From: Paracoccus chinensis
GTDB taxonomy: Bacteria; Pseudomonadota; Alphaproteobacteria; Rhodobacterales; Rhodobacteraceae
Direction of reading: 5' to 3'
Assembly: GCF_900102885.1 (NCBI RefSeq)
Contig: NZ_FNGE01000001.1
Location: 248,001 to 312,000, forward strand
Length of the DNA stretch: 64,000 nt
The notes beneath the pieces are model-generated. The model was not told the origin of the DNA, searched no databases, and saw only the letters and a list, made by a program, of their open reading frames with translations. Shown here piece after piece: positions 9,419 to 17,589 of this stretch; within the stretch, counting starts at the first letter, position 1, and every line of letters starts with the position of its first letter. Made by a program: the position numbers and the translations under genes.

Positions 9419-10047
9419 CTCCGCGGGGCGCCCTGCCGGACACCATTCCGCTGTTCCCCCTGCCGGGCGCGGTGCTGCTGCCGCGCACGCGCCTGCCGCT
9501 GCACATCTTCGAGCCGCGCTACCTGCAGATGCTGGAGGATGCGCTGAAATCCGGACACCGGCTGATCGGCATGATCCAGCCCGTCGGTGATGGCCTGGCT
9601 GCCGTGGGCACGGCCGGCCGTGTCACGATGTTCTCGGAAATGGACGACGGGCGGCTGATGATCTCGCTTCGGGCGATCTCGCGCTTCCGGCTGGAGGAGG
9701 TGATCGAGGGCTTCACCCCCTATCTGCGCGGCCGGGTGGACTGGACACCCTTCCGGGCCGACCGCGCCCCCTCGGTTCCACCCGACCAGGAGTTCGACCG
9801 CCCTGCCTTCATCGAGCGGCTGCGCCGCTACATGGCCGAGCGCGAGTTGTCGACCGACTGGAACGCCGCCGAGGAAGCCGACGACGAGCTGCTGGTGAAC
9901 AGCCTGTCCATGCTGCTGCCGCTGGGCGTCGAGGAAAAGCAGGCGCTGCTGGAGGCCGTGGACCTGCCCGCCCGGCGCGAGATGCTGGACGGACTGCTGG
10001 AATACGCCCTGCATGGCGGCGGCGACGACGAGGAGATGCTGCATTGA
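9415..10047 (+). CDS. LON peptidase substrate-binding domain protein
   Basis: A 210-residue stand-alone LON N-terminal (PUA-like) domain protein: [20 protein letters not shown] followed by [13 protein letters not shown] matches the opening of the family. It has no ATPase or protease domain and its role is unknown; related free domains are assumed to be adaptor-like. It begins with GTG overlapping the previous stop by four bases (GTGA), which indicates translational coupling with the CnoX-like gene. The C-terminal helices end in an acidic GGDDEEMLH. Confidence 0.88.
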   Translation: MTPRGALPDTIPLFPLPGAVLLPRTRLPLHIFEPRYLQMLEDALKSGHRLIGMIQPVGDGLAAVGTAGRVTMFSEMDDGRLMISLRAISRFRLEEVIEGFTPYLRGRVDWTPFRADRAPSVPPDQEFDRPAFIERLRRYMAERELSTDWNAAEEADDELLVNSLSMLLPLGVEEKQALLEAVDLPARREMLDGLLEYALHGGGDDEEMLH

Positions 10048-10241
10048 CGACCCAAGCCCCCGCCCCCGCCTTCGACCGGCACATGCTGGAAGCGCTGGTC
10101 TGCCCGGTCACGCATGGTGCGCTGGATTATGACGCGGCCCGGCAGGAGCTGATCTCGCGCCGGGCGGGGCTGGCCTTTCCGATCCGCGCGGGCATCCCGA
10201 TCATGCTGGTCGGCGAGGCGCGCCAGATCAAGGCGGACTGA
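10044..10241 (+). CDS. Trm112 family protein
   Basis: A 65-residue protein with the Trm112/YcaR-type core [21 protein letters not shown] and [16 protein letters not shown]. Eukaryotic Trm112 activates methyltransferases; the bacterial short form has no firmly assigned role. The frame opens with a TTG overlapping the previous stop (TTGA); an internal ATG 39 bases later (MLEALVCP) would remove conserved residues, so TTG is preferred. It keeps one cysteine of the metal-binding pairs seen in some relatives. Confidence 0.85.
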   Translation: MTTQAPAPAFDRHMLEALVCPVTHGALDYDAARQELISRRAGLAFPIRAGIPIMLVGEARQIKAD

Positions 10242-10247
10242 GCAGCC

Positions 10248-10757
10248 GTGCCCGATCCGGGCCTGACCCTTCGTGACGAGACGCTCGAGGATGCAGAGGC
10301 GATCCGCAGCCTGATCACAGAGGCCTTCCGGAACGCGGCCCATTCCAGCGGGACCGAGGCGCAGATCGTGGACGATCTGCGCGCAGCGGGTGCCCTGACC
10401 CTGTCTCTGGTGGCCGAGGATGATGACGGCATCGCAGGCCATCTCGCCGCCTCGCCCGTCCACGTCGGAGAGGCGCCCGGCTGGTCCGGCATTGGTCCGG
10501 TCGCGGTCAGGCCCGACCGGCAGTCGCAGGGCATCGGCTCGGCGCTGATGAAGGCGGCGCTGGCGCGCTTGCGGGCCGAGGGGGCGCAAGGCGCGGTGCT
10601 GGTCGGAGATCCGGCATATTACGGGCGCTTCGGCTTCGCTGCCGATCCGCGGATCGTGGTTCCCGGCATCCCGGCCGAGTATGTTCTGGCACTGCCCTTC
10701 GCCGAGCCTGCCTGTGGCCGGGTTCGCTATCATCCCGCCTTCGGACTCGACGACTGA
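10248..10757 (+). CDS. GNAT family N-acetyltransferase
   Basis: A 169-residue acetyltransferase. The acetyl-CoA binding segment is visible as VRPDRQSQGIGSALMKAAL, followed by GDPAYYGRFGF, a combination typical of the YhbS-like branch. The substrate cannot be inferred. It starts with GTG six bases after the Trm112 stop and ends the plus-strand run that begins at xthA. Confidence 0.85.
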   Translation: MPDPGLTLRDETLEDAEAIRSLITEAFRNAAHSSGTEAQIVDDLRAAGALTLSLVAEDDDGIAGHLAASPVHVGEAPGWSGIGPVAVRPDRQSQGIGSALMKAALARLRAEGAQGAVLVGDPAYYGRFGFAADPRIVVPGIPAEYVLALPFAEPACGRVRYHPAFGLDD

Positions 10758-10997
10758 CAGCTGGAACCGCCTTCACGGCCTCGTCCCCCGGGGCGCTGGC
10801 CGAAGGTCAGCCGCGAGCCATGATCTTGGCTCGCATCCCGTACGACAGGCCGGCGCGTGACCGAGCTTTCAAGGATGCAGTGTCCCGGTCCGCTCAGTCT
10901 CTCGGAGGCTCAGCCAGCATCACGCCGGATCCTCGACTGTCCTGCTCATGGCCGGTCCCCTTTCCGTCGCTGGATCGCGGACCGGCCGCGGCGGGAA
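10758..10997. other. Intergenic region between convergent genes, no gene seen
   Basis: This 240-base stretch separates the ends of the GNAT gene and argC. It shows no convincing coding signal and no tRNA or other RNA gene that I recognise. Its one clear structure is a hairpin at 10813-10834. Confidence 0.5.
10813..10834. terminator. Hairpin without T-run, weak terminator candidate
   Basis: A perfect 8-bp inverted repeat (GCGAGCCA / TGGCTCGC) with a six-base loop lies between two convergent genes. Neither side carries a T-run, so it may slow transcription or protect 3' ends rather than act as a classical terminator. Confidence 0.3.
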
Positions 10998-11903
10998 CTA
11001 GAGTCCTGCCGCCTCGTCCGCCCCGATCATCAGGTTGAGGTTCTGCACCGCCGCACCCGAGGCGCCCTTGCCGAGGTTGTCCAGCACGGCGACCAGCATT
11101 GCGCAGCCGTTCTCGTCGCTGCCATGGACGGAGAGGTGCATCTCATTGGTGTCGTTCAGCACGGTCGGGACCACGCGGGCGACGGGGTCGATCACCTTGA
11201 CGAAGCGCGACTCCTCATAGTGGCGGGCCAGCGCGTCGCGTAGGTCGGCCAGCTTGCGGGCCTCAAGCTGCAAGGGGATCTGCACGACCATGCCCTGGGC
11301 GAACTGGCCCACGGAGGGCGCGAAGACCGGGCGGCGCGTCAGCTTCGAGTGCTTGATGATCTCTGGCAGGTGCTTGTGGCCCTGGGCCAGCGCATAGACG
11401 AAGTGGTCGGGCGCGCCCTCGGCCTCCATCTCGGCGATCAGTTCCTTGCCGCCGCCGGTATAGCCCGAGACGGCGTTGATCGAGGCGATCTCGTCCGGGG
11501 CCACCAGCCCCGCCGCGACCAGCGGCGCGGCGAGCGCGATGGCACCGGTGGAATAGCAGCCGGGATTCGAGACGCGGGCGGCACCCGCGATGGCCTCGCG
11601 CGCGCCGGGGGCCAGTTCGGGGAAGCCGAAGGCCCAGCCGTCGGCCACCCGATGCGCGGTCGAAGCGTCGATGAAGCGCACGTCCAGCCCCTCGGCCAGA
11701 GCCACGGCTTCCTTTGCGGCGGCGTCAGGCAGGCAGAGAATGGCGATGTCGGCTGCGGCCAGCGCCTCGCGCCGGGCGCCCGCGTCCTTGCGGCGGGCGG
11801 GGTCCACCTGCACCAGCTCGATATCGGTGCGGGGGGCCAGACGCTCGCGGATCTGCAGCCCCGTGGTCCCGGCCTCGCCGTCGATGAACACCTTGTGCGC
11901 CAT
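10998..11903 (-). CDS. argC: N-acetyl-gamma-glutamyl-phosphate reductase
   Basis: Third step of arginine synthesis: NADPH-dependent reduction of N-acetylglutamyl phosphate to the semialdehyde. The 301-residue protein is of the shorter type-2 class. The NADP-binding turn GEAGTTGLQ is at 9-17 and the nucleophile Cys116 lies in VSNPGCYSTG; the C-terminus has NDTNEMHLSVHG. The start MAHKVFIDG follows a GGGGGCGAC-like purine stretch. It is the last gene of the topoisomerase IB, DUF779 and argC series, 40 bases after DUF779. Confidence 0.95.
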   Translation of the reverse strand: MAHKVFIDGEAGTTGLQIRERLAPRTDIELVQVDPARRKDAGARREALAAADIAILCLPDAAAKEAVALAEGLDVRFIDASTAHRVADGWAFGFPELAPGAREAIAGAARVSNPGCYSTGAIALAAPLVAAGLVAPDEIASINAVSGYTGGGKELIAEMEAEGAPDHFVYALAQGHKHLPEIIKHSKLTRRPVFAPSVGQFAQGMVVQIPLQLEARKLADLRDALARHYEESRFVKVIDPVARVVPTVLNDTNEMHLSVHGSDENGCAMLVAVLDNLGKGASGAAVQNLNLMIGADEAAGL

Positions 11904-11943
11904 GTCGCCCCCTTTCGCTTGCCCCGCGATGTGGCCCGTTCGC

Positions 11944-12273
11944 TCAGGCGGCGCAAGTGGGCGGGCGCAGGACGAAATGGCGGTCCATGGCGTTGTCGAG
12001 GCTGAAGCCCGACCCGCGCCCCGGCACCGCGTCGACAGCCAGGTCGGTGTCGGCCCAGGCCTCGGCCTGAAGGCTTCCGGTCCAGAAGGGCGCGGTGCCC
12101 ACCGTCCCAAGCTGCACATCGTTGGCTCCGATGCGGAAGTCGCCCTGCGCGTAGACCATGGGCGCGGTCCCGTCGCAGCAGCCGCCCGACAGGTGGAACA
12201 TCACGGGGCCATGCGTGGCCTCGATCTCGGCCAGCAGGTCCAGCGCGGCTTGGGTGGCGGTGATGCGGTTCAT
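11944..12273 (-). CDS. DUF779 domain protein
   Basis: A 109-residue protein matching DUF779: HGPVMFHLSGGCCDGTAPM with the adjacent Cys32-Cys33 pair, and the C-terminal GSGFSLDNAMDRHFVL. In many bacteria this family is encoded beside aldehyde dehydrogenases, but none is nearby here. The function is unknown. Its ATG overlaps the topoisomerase IB stop by four bases, which fixes the start and implies coupling. A Cys near the C-terminus (Cys107) might complete a metal site; that is inference. Confidence 0.88.
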   Translation of the reverse strand: MNRITATQAALDLLAEIEATHGPVMFHLSGGCCDGTAPMVYAQGDFRIGANDVQLGTVGTAPFWTGSLQAEAWADTDLAVDAVPGRGSGFSLDNAMDRHFVLRPPTCAA

Positions 12274-13328
12274 GCGGCAAGCCTCTGCTTCAGGAAATCC
12301 AGCACCTGCCGTTCCTCGGGGCGCAGGGCCGGTTCCTCCAGTTCGTCCTCGATCTCCTCGCTGATTTCCAGCGCCAGATCGTCGGACAGGTAGCTGTCGA
12401 TTACCTGCGGGTGGACATAGCACTTGCGGCAGATCGTGGGGGTGTTGCCGAGGCGGGCCGAGACCTGCTCGATCGCCTCGCGGACGTTGCGCTTGGCGGC
12501 GGCCGCGCTGTCGGCCTTTTCGTATTCCGCCAGCGCCAGCGCCGCCAGCACCGTGCCGGTCCAGGTGCGGAAGTCCTTGGCGGTGATGTCGGTGCCGGAA
12601 ATCTCGCGCAGGTAGGCGTTCACGTCGCCCGAGGTGACCGTGCGCCGCTCGCCCTCGTCGTCGAGATACTGGAACAGGTGCTGGCCCGGTAGGTCCTGGC
12701 TGGCCTTGACGATCCGCGCCACCCGGCGGTCGCGGATGCCGAGGTTCCATTCCTTGCCGCTTTTCCCCTTGAAGCGGAATCGGACCTGGGCGCCGTCCAC
12801 CTTGACATGCCGGTCGTTCAGCGTGGTCAGGCCGTGCGACTTGTTCTGCTTGACGTAATCGGCGTTGCCGACCCGGATCATCGTCGTTTCCAGCAGATGC
12901 ACGACCGTCGCCAGCACCTTCTCGCGCGGCATCCCCCGGCGGCCCATGTCCTCATCCACCCGCGCGCGCAGGGCCGGAAGAGCTGCGGCGAAGTCCAGCA
13001 TCCGCTCGTACTTGGTGCTGTCGCGGACCTCGCGGAAGCGGGGGTGATAGCGATACTGCTTGCGACCCCGCGCATCGCGGCCCGTGGCCTGGATATGGCC
13101 GTCCGGGTCGGCGCAGATCCAGACGTCGGTATAGGCGGGCGGGATCGCCAGCGACCGGATGCGGTCCAGCGTCTCCTGGTCCTTCACCGTCCTGCCCTGG
13201 GCATCGCGGTAGCTGAAGCCCTTGCCGGCGCGGCGGCGGGTGATGCCCGGCTCGGTGTCGCTGACATAGACCAGGCCCGCGCTGACGGCGGCCTCCTGCG
13301 GATCGACGATATTGCCTGTCGCCATCAT
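12270..13328 (-). CDS. DNA topoisomerase IB (poxvirus-like)
   Basis: Relaxes supercoiled DNA through a 3'-phosphotyrosyl nick. The 352-residue protein shows the bacterial TopIB pattern: QYRYHPRFRE (91-100), catalytic Arg152 in IRVGN, Arg254 in KDFRTWTGT, and the nucleophile Tyr304 in RKCYVHP. Two consecutive ATG codons exist; the first lies ten bases after an AGGGAG sequence and is chosen. The C-terminal tail is acidic (EISEEIEDELEEP). It heads the group with DUF779 and argC. Confidence 0.93.
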   Translation of the reverse strand: MMATGNIVDPQEAAVSAGLVYVSDTEPGITRRRAGKGFSYRDAQGRTVKDQETLDRIRSLAIPPAYTDVWICADPDGHIQATGRDARGRKQYRYHPRFREVRDSTKYERMLDFAAALPALRARVDEDMGRRGMPREKVLATVVHLLETTMIRVGNADYVKQNKSHGLTTLNDRHVKVDGAQVRFRFKGKSGKEWNLGIRDRRVARIVKASQDLPGQHLFQYLDDEGERRTVTSGDVNAYLREISGTDITAKDFRTWTGTVLAALALAEYEKADSAAAAKRNVREAIEQVSARLGNTPTICRKCYVHPQVIDSYLSDDLALEISEEIEDELEEPALRPEERQVLDFLKQRLAA

Positions 13329-13398
13329 CCGCTCCCTGCGGCTGTGGCCCCGAACGCGGCAGAAGCGCGTTTGGTTCGCGCGCAAGGGACCGGAGGGC

Positions 13399-14451
13399 TC
13401 ACTCCCACTCCAGCTCGGCATAGGCGGCGGCGGCATTGCGGGCAGTCGTCGCCTCGAAATCGGCCCAGCCGGGCGCGAGCGGCGCCATGGCCTGCCCCAC
13501 GGCGGGAACAGCCTCGGACAGCCCCAGTCCCGCGTCCAGCGCCTGTCGCACGGCGTCGCGCAGCGCCGCCAGATAGCTGCCCTGCGCGGCGCCGGCCTCC
13601 TTGAACGATCCCGCCACGGGTCCGTGCCCCGGGATCACCGGGTCGCCGTCATGGGCTCCGGCCAGCCAGTCGAGCCAGCCCTTCAGCGAGCCGTCCACCA
13701 CCGGCGTCAGCCCCCGGAACACGAGGTCGCCCGTGAACAGCGCGCCGGTGACGCTGTCACGGACGGTCAGGTCGGTGTCGGTATGGGCAGCGGGCGCGGG
13801 TGTCAGGTCCAGGCTGCGGCCGCCGAGGTCCAGCGTCTCGGGACCTTCGATGGTGCGGGTCGGCCCGATCAGGACCGTGCCCGCCCATGCCGCTGCGCCG
13901 ATCTGGGCAGGGATGCTTTCGGCCCAGGTGTCGCGGCGCAGTTCCAGCGCCTCGGGCAGCCGGGCGTCGGCGATGATCTCGGCGCCGGCCTCTGCGAAAA
14001 CCTCGGCGCCCGCGAGGTGGTCGGGGTGCATGTGGGTCAGGACCACGGGGCCGATCGGCAGGTCGGTCAGGCGGCGGATGGCAGTGTAAAGCGCCTCGCC
14101 CTGTTCGCGCGATCCGCCGGGGTCTATGACGGCCACGCGGTCCTGGCCCAGCACCACGCCGAGATTGGCGATCCAGCCGCGGTTTTCGGGGGAAAGCTGC
14201 GCGTCGGCGCCGCGATGGACATGGACGCCGGCTGCGACCTCGGTCAGATCCAGCGCAGGGGCCTCGGACAGCGGGGCGCAGCGCCAGTCCCGGCCCGACA
14301 GGTCAGGGTGAGCGGCCAGCCAGGCGGCGGCTGCCTGCGCGGCGCGGGCTTCGCAGGCGGCGGCATCCGGGGACTCCACCATGGGCAGCAGCCGGTCCGC
14401 GCAGAGCGAGGGGTCGGCGGCAAGGCAGGCGGTCAGGATCAGGACATGCAT
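13399..14451 (-). CDS. Quinoprotein relay system zinc metallohydrolase (metallo-beta-lactamase fold)
   Basis: A 350-residue metallo-beta-lactamase fold protein. The zinc motif THMHPDH is at 139-145, with later HTDTD, TGDLVF and IPGHGP segments. An N-terminal ~70-residue cysteine-bearing region (CLAADPSLC) precedes the hydrolase domain, as in the family called quinoprotein relay system zinc metallohydrolase 2. Its divergent neighbour is the matching SoxYZ-like carrier, which supports this assignment. The reaction is not established. The quinoprotein dehydrogenase normally linked to such pairs is absent from the window. Confidence 0.8.
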   Translation of the reverse strand: MHVLILTACLAADPSLCADRLLPMVESPDAAACEARAAQAAAAWLAAHPDLSGRDWRCAPLSEAPALDLTEVAAGVHVHRGADAQLSPENRGWIANLGVVLGQDRVAVIDPGGSREQGEALYTAIRRLTDLPIGPVVLTHMHPDHLAGAEVFAEAGAEIIADARLPEALELRRDTWAESIPAQIGAAAWAGTVLIGPTRTIEGPETLDLGGRSLDLTPAPAAHTDTDLTVRDSVTGALFTGDLVFRGLTPVVDGSLKGWLDWLAGAHDGDPVIPGHGPVAGSFKEAGAAQGSYLAALRDAVRQALDAGLGLSEAVPAVGQAMAPLAPGWADFEATTARNAAAAYAELEWE

Positions 14452-14574
14452 GGACGGGCCTCCTGCGCGAAGGATGGCGTCCGACGGCGCGGCGTGCAGC
14501 AGGCAGGCCGGCTTCTACGACCTTCGTCGGGGTCGCCGCATCGGCCCCTGCCTTGTCACCATTGCCGCGCATCC

Positions 14575-14593
14575 GCGCCGATCCCATCGGCGC
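14575..14593 (+). promoter_or_regulatory. Hairpin abutting the ribosome binding site of the SoxYZ-like gene
   Basis: A perfect 8-bp inverted repeat (GCGCCGAT / ATCGGCGC) around a CCC centre ends one base before the AAGGGAG ribosome binding site. It could be an operator or an mRNA hairpin that influences initiation. The symmetry is seen; the role is inference. Confidence 0.35.
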
Positions 14594-14607
14594 AAGGGAG
14601 ATTCGCC

Positions 14608-15405
14608 ATGTCCCCTTTCCTTGCCACCCCCATCCGGCTTGCCGCCCTTGCACTGTCGCTTGCGGCCGGTCCCGCGCTGGCGGCCGACAACCCCCTGCAA
14701 CCCTCGCCTGCCTGGGAGGACATGCGCTCGGGCGTGATCGGCAGCGATACCGAGCCTCCCATCGACCCAGCTGTCTTCGACCTTGACGCACCGGTGCGGG
14801 CGGAAAACCCGGCGCTGGTTCCGATCCGCGTGACCCAGGCCCCCGGTGCCCCGCGCATCACCAAGCTGGCGCTGGTCATCGACCAGAACCCCGCCCCGGT
14901 CGCCGGGGAGTTCACCTTCGGCCCCGCCACCGCGCCCTTGGATTTCGAGGTCAGGGTGCGGGTGGACGCCTATTCCGACGTCCGCGCCATCGCCACGCTG
15001 GAGGACGGGCGGCAGGTCATGGCGGGGCGCTTCGTCAAGGCCTCGGGCGGCTGCGCGGCGCCTGCCGGCGGCGGCGCCAAGGCGCGCGAGGGGATGGGCG
15101 AGATGCGCTTCCGCGCCGAGCCCCAGGGCGACCGCGCGATGGGGACGCTGATGATCCGGCACCCCAATTTCTCGGGCCTCCAGCGAGACCAGGTGACGCT
15201 GCTGAACATCCCCGCCGAGTTCGTCCAGACCGTCGAGCTGAAGCAGGGCGACGAGACGCTGATGACCATGGAGGGCGGCATCTCGATTTCCGAGAACCCC
15301 GTCTTCCGCCTGGGCTACAAGCCGAACGGCCAGCCGGTCGCGGCCCATGCCGAGGACACCGACGGCCGCGTCTTCGACGCGAGCTTCCCGGCGGCGGGCG
15401 GTTGA
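14608..15405 (+). CDS. Quinoprotein dehydrogenase-associated SoxYZ-like carrier protein
   Basis: A 265-residue periplasmic protein with a Sec signal peptide (1-26, cleavage after ALA). It looks like a fusion of SoxY-like and SoxZ-like domains: the first ends at a flexible GGCAAPAGGG segment with Cys149, the protein's only cysteine, equivalent to the SoxY carrier cysteine. The second begins with MRFRAE and contains MIRHPNFSGLQRDQ, like the HPMETG region of SoxZ. In thiosulfate oxidation SoxYZ carries sulfur intermediates on that cysteine; what this version carries is not known. ATG follows AAGGGAG. It is divergent from the metallohydrolase. Confidence 0.85.
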   Translation: MSPFLATPIRLAALALSLAAGPALAADNPLQPSPAWEDMRSGVIGSDTEPPIDPAVFDLDAPVRAENPALVPIRVTQAPGAPRITKLALVIDQNPAPVAGEFTFGPATAPLDFEVRVRVDAYSDVRAIATLEDGRQVMAGRFVKASGGCAAPAGGGAKAREGMGEMRFRAEPQGDRAMGTLMIRHPNFSGLQRDQVTLLNIPAEFVQTVELKQGDETLMTMEGGISISENPVFRLGYKPNGQPVAAHAEDTDGRVFDASFPAAGG

Positions 15406-15466
15406 CCGGGTTGCACGCGCCAGGCGCCGCTGTCAGGTTGCCCGCGCATCCGCGACAGGACCCTTC

Positions 15467-16525
15467 ATGATCGACACACGCAAGCTGGGCGGGCTGACCG
15501 TCAGCGACATCTGCCTGGGCACCATGACCTTCGGCAAGGACACCCCGAAGGACGAGGCGCTGGCCCAGATGGACCGGGCGATCGGCGCCGGGATCACCTT
15601 CTGGGACACGGCCGAGATGTATCCGGTGAACCCCGCCGCCGCCGAGACCTATGGCCGCACCGAGGAGATCATCGGCGAATGGCTCGCCTCGCGCGGGGGA
15701 CGCGAGCGGCTGCAGATCGCCACCAAGGCCAGCGGCCCGAACGGCGGCCATACCCGCGGCGGCAAGGGGTTCGAGCCCGGCAACATCGCCCAGGCCGTGG
15801 ACGATTCGCTGCGGCGGCTGGGGACCGACCACATCGAACTTTACCAGCTTCACTGGCCCAAGCGCGGCAGCTACGCCTTCCGCCAGAACTGGACCTTCGA
15901 CCCCAGCCGCGCCTCCAAGGCCCGGGTGCAGGATCACATGGACGGCATCCTCGAAGCCCTGCGCGGGGTGGTCGCCGCGGGCAAGGTGCGCGAGTTCGGC
16001 CTGTCGAATGAAACGGCCTGGGGCACGATGGCTTGGCTTGCGGCGGCAGACCGCACGGGCGGGCCGCGCGTGGTGTCGGTCCAGAACGAATACGGGCCGC
16101 TCTGCCGGCTTTACGACACCGACCTGGCCGAGGTGGGTCACAAGGAAAACGTGACGCTGCTGGCCTATTCGCCGCTGGCCGCCGGACTGCTGACCGGGAA
16201 ATACGCGGGCGGCACGCTCCCGCCGGACAGCCGCGCGGCGACCGGGATGCCGCGGGGCGAGGACGGCCGGCTCGGCGGGCGGATGACCGCGCGCGGCATC
16301 GCTGCCGCCGACGCCTGGGGCGACATGGCGCGCGGGCTCGGGCTCGACCCGATCCACGCGGCCATCGCCTTCGTGCGGCAGCGGCCCTTCCCCTCGGTCC
16401 CGATCGTCGGGGCCACGCGGATGACGCAGCTCGACCACCTACTGGCCGGGCTGGACGTCCGGCTGGACGCCGAGGCGATGAAGGCGATCGACGCCTTCCA
16501 CCGCGCCCACCCGCTTCCCTACTGA
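15467..16525 (+). CDS. Aldo/keto reductase (Tas-like)
   Basis: A 352-residue NADPH-dependent oxidoreductase of the aldo/keto reductase superfamily. It has LGLMTFG-like opening (LGTMTFGKDTP), catalytic Asp and Tyr in FWDTAEMYPVNP, Lys in ATKASG, and His in LYQLHWP. The long insert after HWP (RGSYAFRQNW) and the cofactor end VGATRMTQLDHLL are typical of the E. coli Tas branch. The substrate is unknown. Start MIDTRKLGG was chosen at the family N-terminus. Confidence 0.9.
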   Translation: MIDTRKLGGLTVSDICLGTMTFGKDTPKDEALAQMDRAIGAGITFWDTAEMYPVNPAAAETYGRTEEIIGEWLASRGGRERLQIATKASGPNGGHTRGGKGFEPGNIAQAVDDSLRRLGTDHIELYQLHWPKRGSYAFRQNWTFDPSRASKARVQDHMDGILEALRGVVAAGKVREFGLSNETAWGTMAWLAAADRTGGPRVVSVQNEYGPLCRLYDTDLAEVGHKENVTLLAYSPLAAGLLTGKYAGGTLPPDSRAATGMPRGEDGRLGGRMTARGIAAADAWGDMARGLGLDPIHAAIAFVRQRPFPSVPIVGATRMTQLDHLLAGLDVRLDAEAMKAIDAFHRAHPLPY

Positions 16526-16597
16526 CGCAGCGGCGGGGGTTGCGGCCCCCGCCCTGCCCCGCATCATGACCCGCGTCTGGCCATGAAGGGGGGAACC

Positions 16598-17566
16598 ATG
16601 CTGCCGCCGATCCTGTCGAACCTGCGCGTCCCGGTGGTCGCCGCGCCCATGTTCATCGTCTCGGGCCCCGAACTGGTCATCGCGCAGTGCAAGGCCGGGA
16701 TCGTGGGCTCGTTCCCCGCCCTGAACGCGCGCGAGAGGGACGGCGAGCCGCCGCTGCTGGATGCCTGGCTGACCCGCATCCAGGAGGAACTGGATCGCCA
16801 CAATCAGGCCAATCCCGACAACCCCGCCGCGCCTTTCGCGGTGAACCAGATCGTCCACCGCTCGAATGCGCGCCTCGAACGCGACATCGAGATCTGCCAC
16901 CGCCACCGCGTGCCGATCTGGATCACCAGCCTCGGCGCCCGCCCCGAGGTGAACGCCGCCGCCCATGACTGCGGCGGCATCGCGCTGCACGACGTCATCA
17001 ACGCGACCTTTGCGCGGAAGGCGCTGGAAAAGGGCGCCGACGGGCTGATCGCGGTCGCGGCCGGCGCGGGCGGACATGCGGGGCCGCAAAGCCCCTTTGC
17101 GCTGATCCAGGAAATCCGCGCGTTCTTCGACGGCCCGCTGCTGCTCTCGGGCGCCATCGCCACGGGCCGGGCGGTGCTGGCCGCGCAGGCGATGGGGGCG
17201 GACCTCGCGTATGTCGGCAGCCCCTTCATCGCGACCGAGGAAGCGAACGCCGTTCCCGACTACAAGCGAATGATCGTGGAAAGCGGTGCCGAGGACATCG
17301 TCTACACCCCCGTCTTCACCGGCATCGCCGGCAACTACCTCAAGCCTTCCATCCGTGGTGCGGGCATGGACCCGGACGCGCTGGATGCCAGCCACGGCGA
17401 GGGCATGGACTTCGGCAAGTCTGCCGGCAAGGCCAAGGCCTGGAGCCAGATCTGGGGCTCGGGCCAGGGGATCGGCGCAGTGCGCGAGGTCGTGCCCGCC
17501 GCCGCGCTGGTGGAGCGGCTGGCGCGCGAATATGCCGAAGCGCGCCAGGCCCTGCTGGAACGGTAA
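16598..17566 (+). CDS. Nitronate monooxygenase (2-nitropropane dioxygenase family)
   Basis: A 322-residue FMN-dependent TIM-barrel enzyme that oxidises alkyl nitronates such as propionate 3-nitronate. Motifs: VVAAPMFIVSGPEL at the N-terminus, GSFPALNAR, the glycine-rich GAGGHAGPQSPFALI, and LSGAIATGRAV with GADLAYVGSPF for FMN phosphate binding. An ATG five codons upstream overlaps the AGGGGGGA sequence that serves as ribosome binding site for MLPPIL, so the latter is taken as start. It ends 23 bases from the convergent permease gene. Confidence 0.9.
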   Translation: MLPPILSNLRVPVVAAPMFIVSGPELVIAQCKAGIVGSFPALNARERDGEPPLLDAWLTRIQEELDRHNQANPDNPAAPFAVNQIVHRSNARLERDIEICHRHRVPIWITSLGARPEVNAAAHDCGGIALHDVINATFARKALEKGADGLIAVAAGAGGHAGPQSPFALIQEIRAFFDGPLLLSGAIATGRAVLAAQAMGADLAYVGSPFIATEEANAVPDYKRMIVESGAEDIVYTPVFTGIAGNYLKPSIRGAGMDPDALDASHGEGMDFGKSAGKAKAWSQIWGSGQGIGAVREVVPAAALVERLAREYAEARQALLER

Positions 17567-17589
17567 AGGGGGGCCGAAGCCCTCCCCGA

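Noticed and set aside
17567-17589. Possible terminator between nitronate monooxygenase and the permease
   Set aside because: The GGGG/CCCC pairing is imperfect and interrupted, and no T-run follows on either strand.
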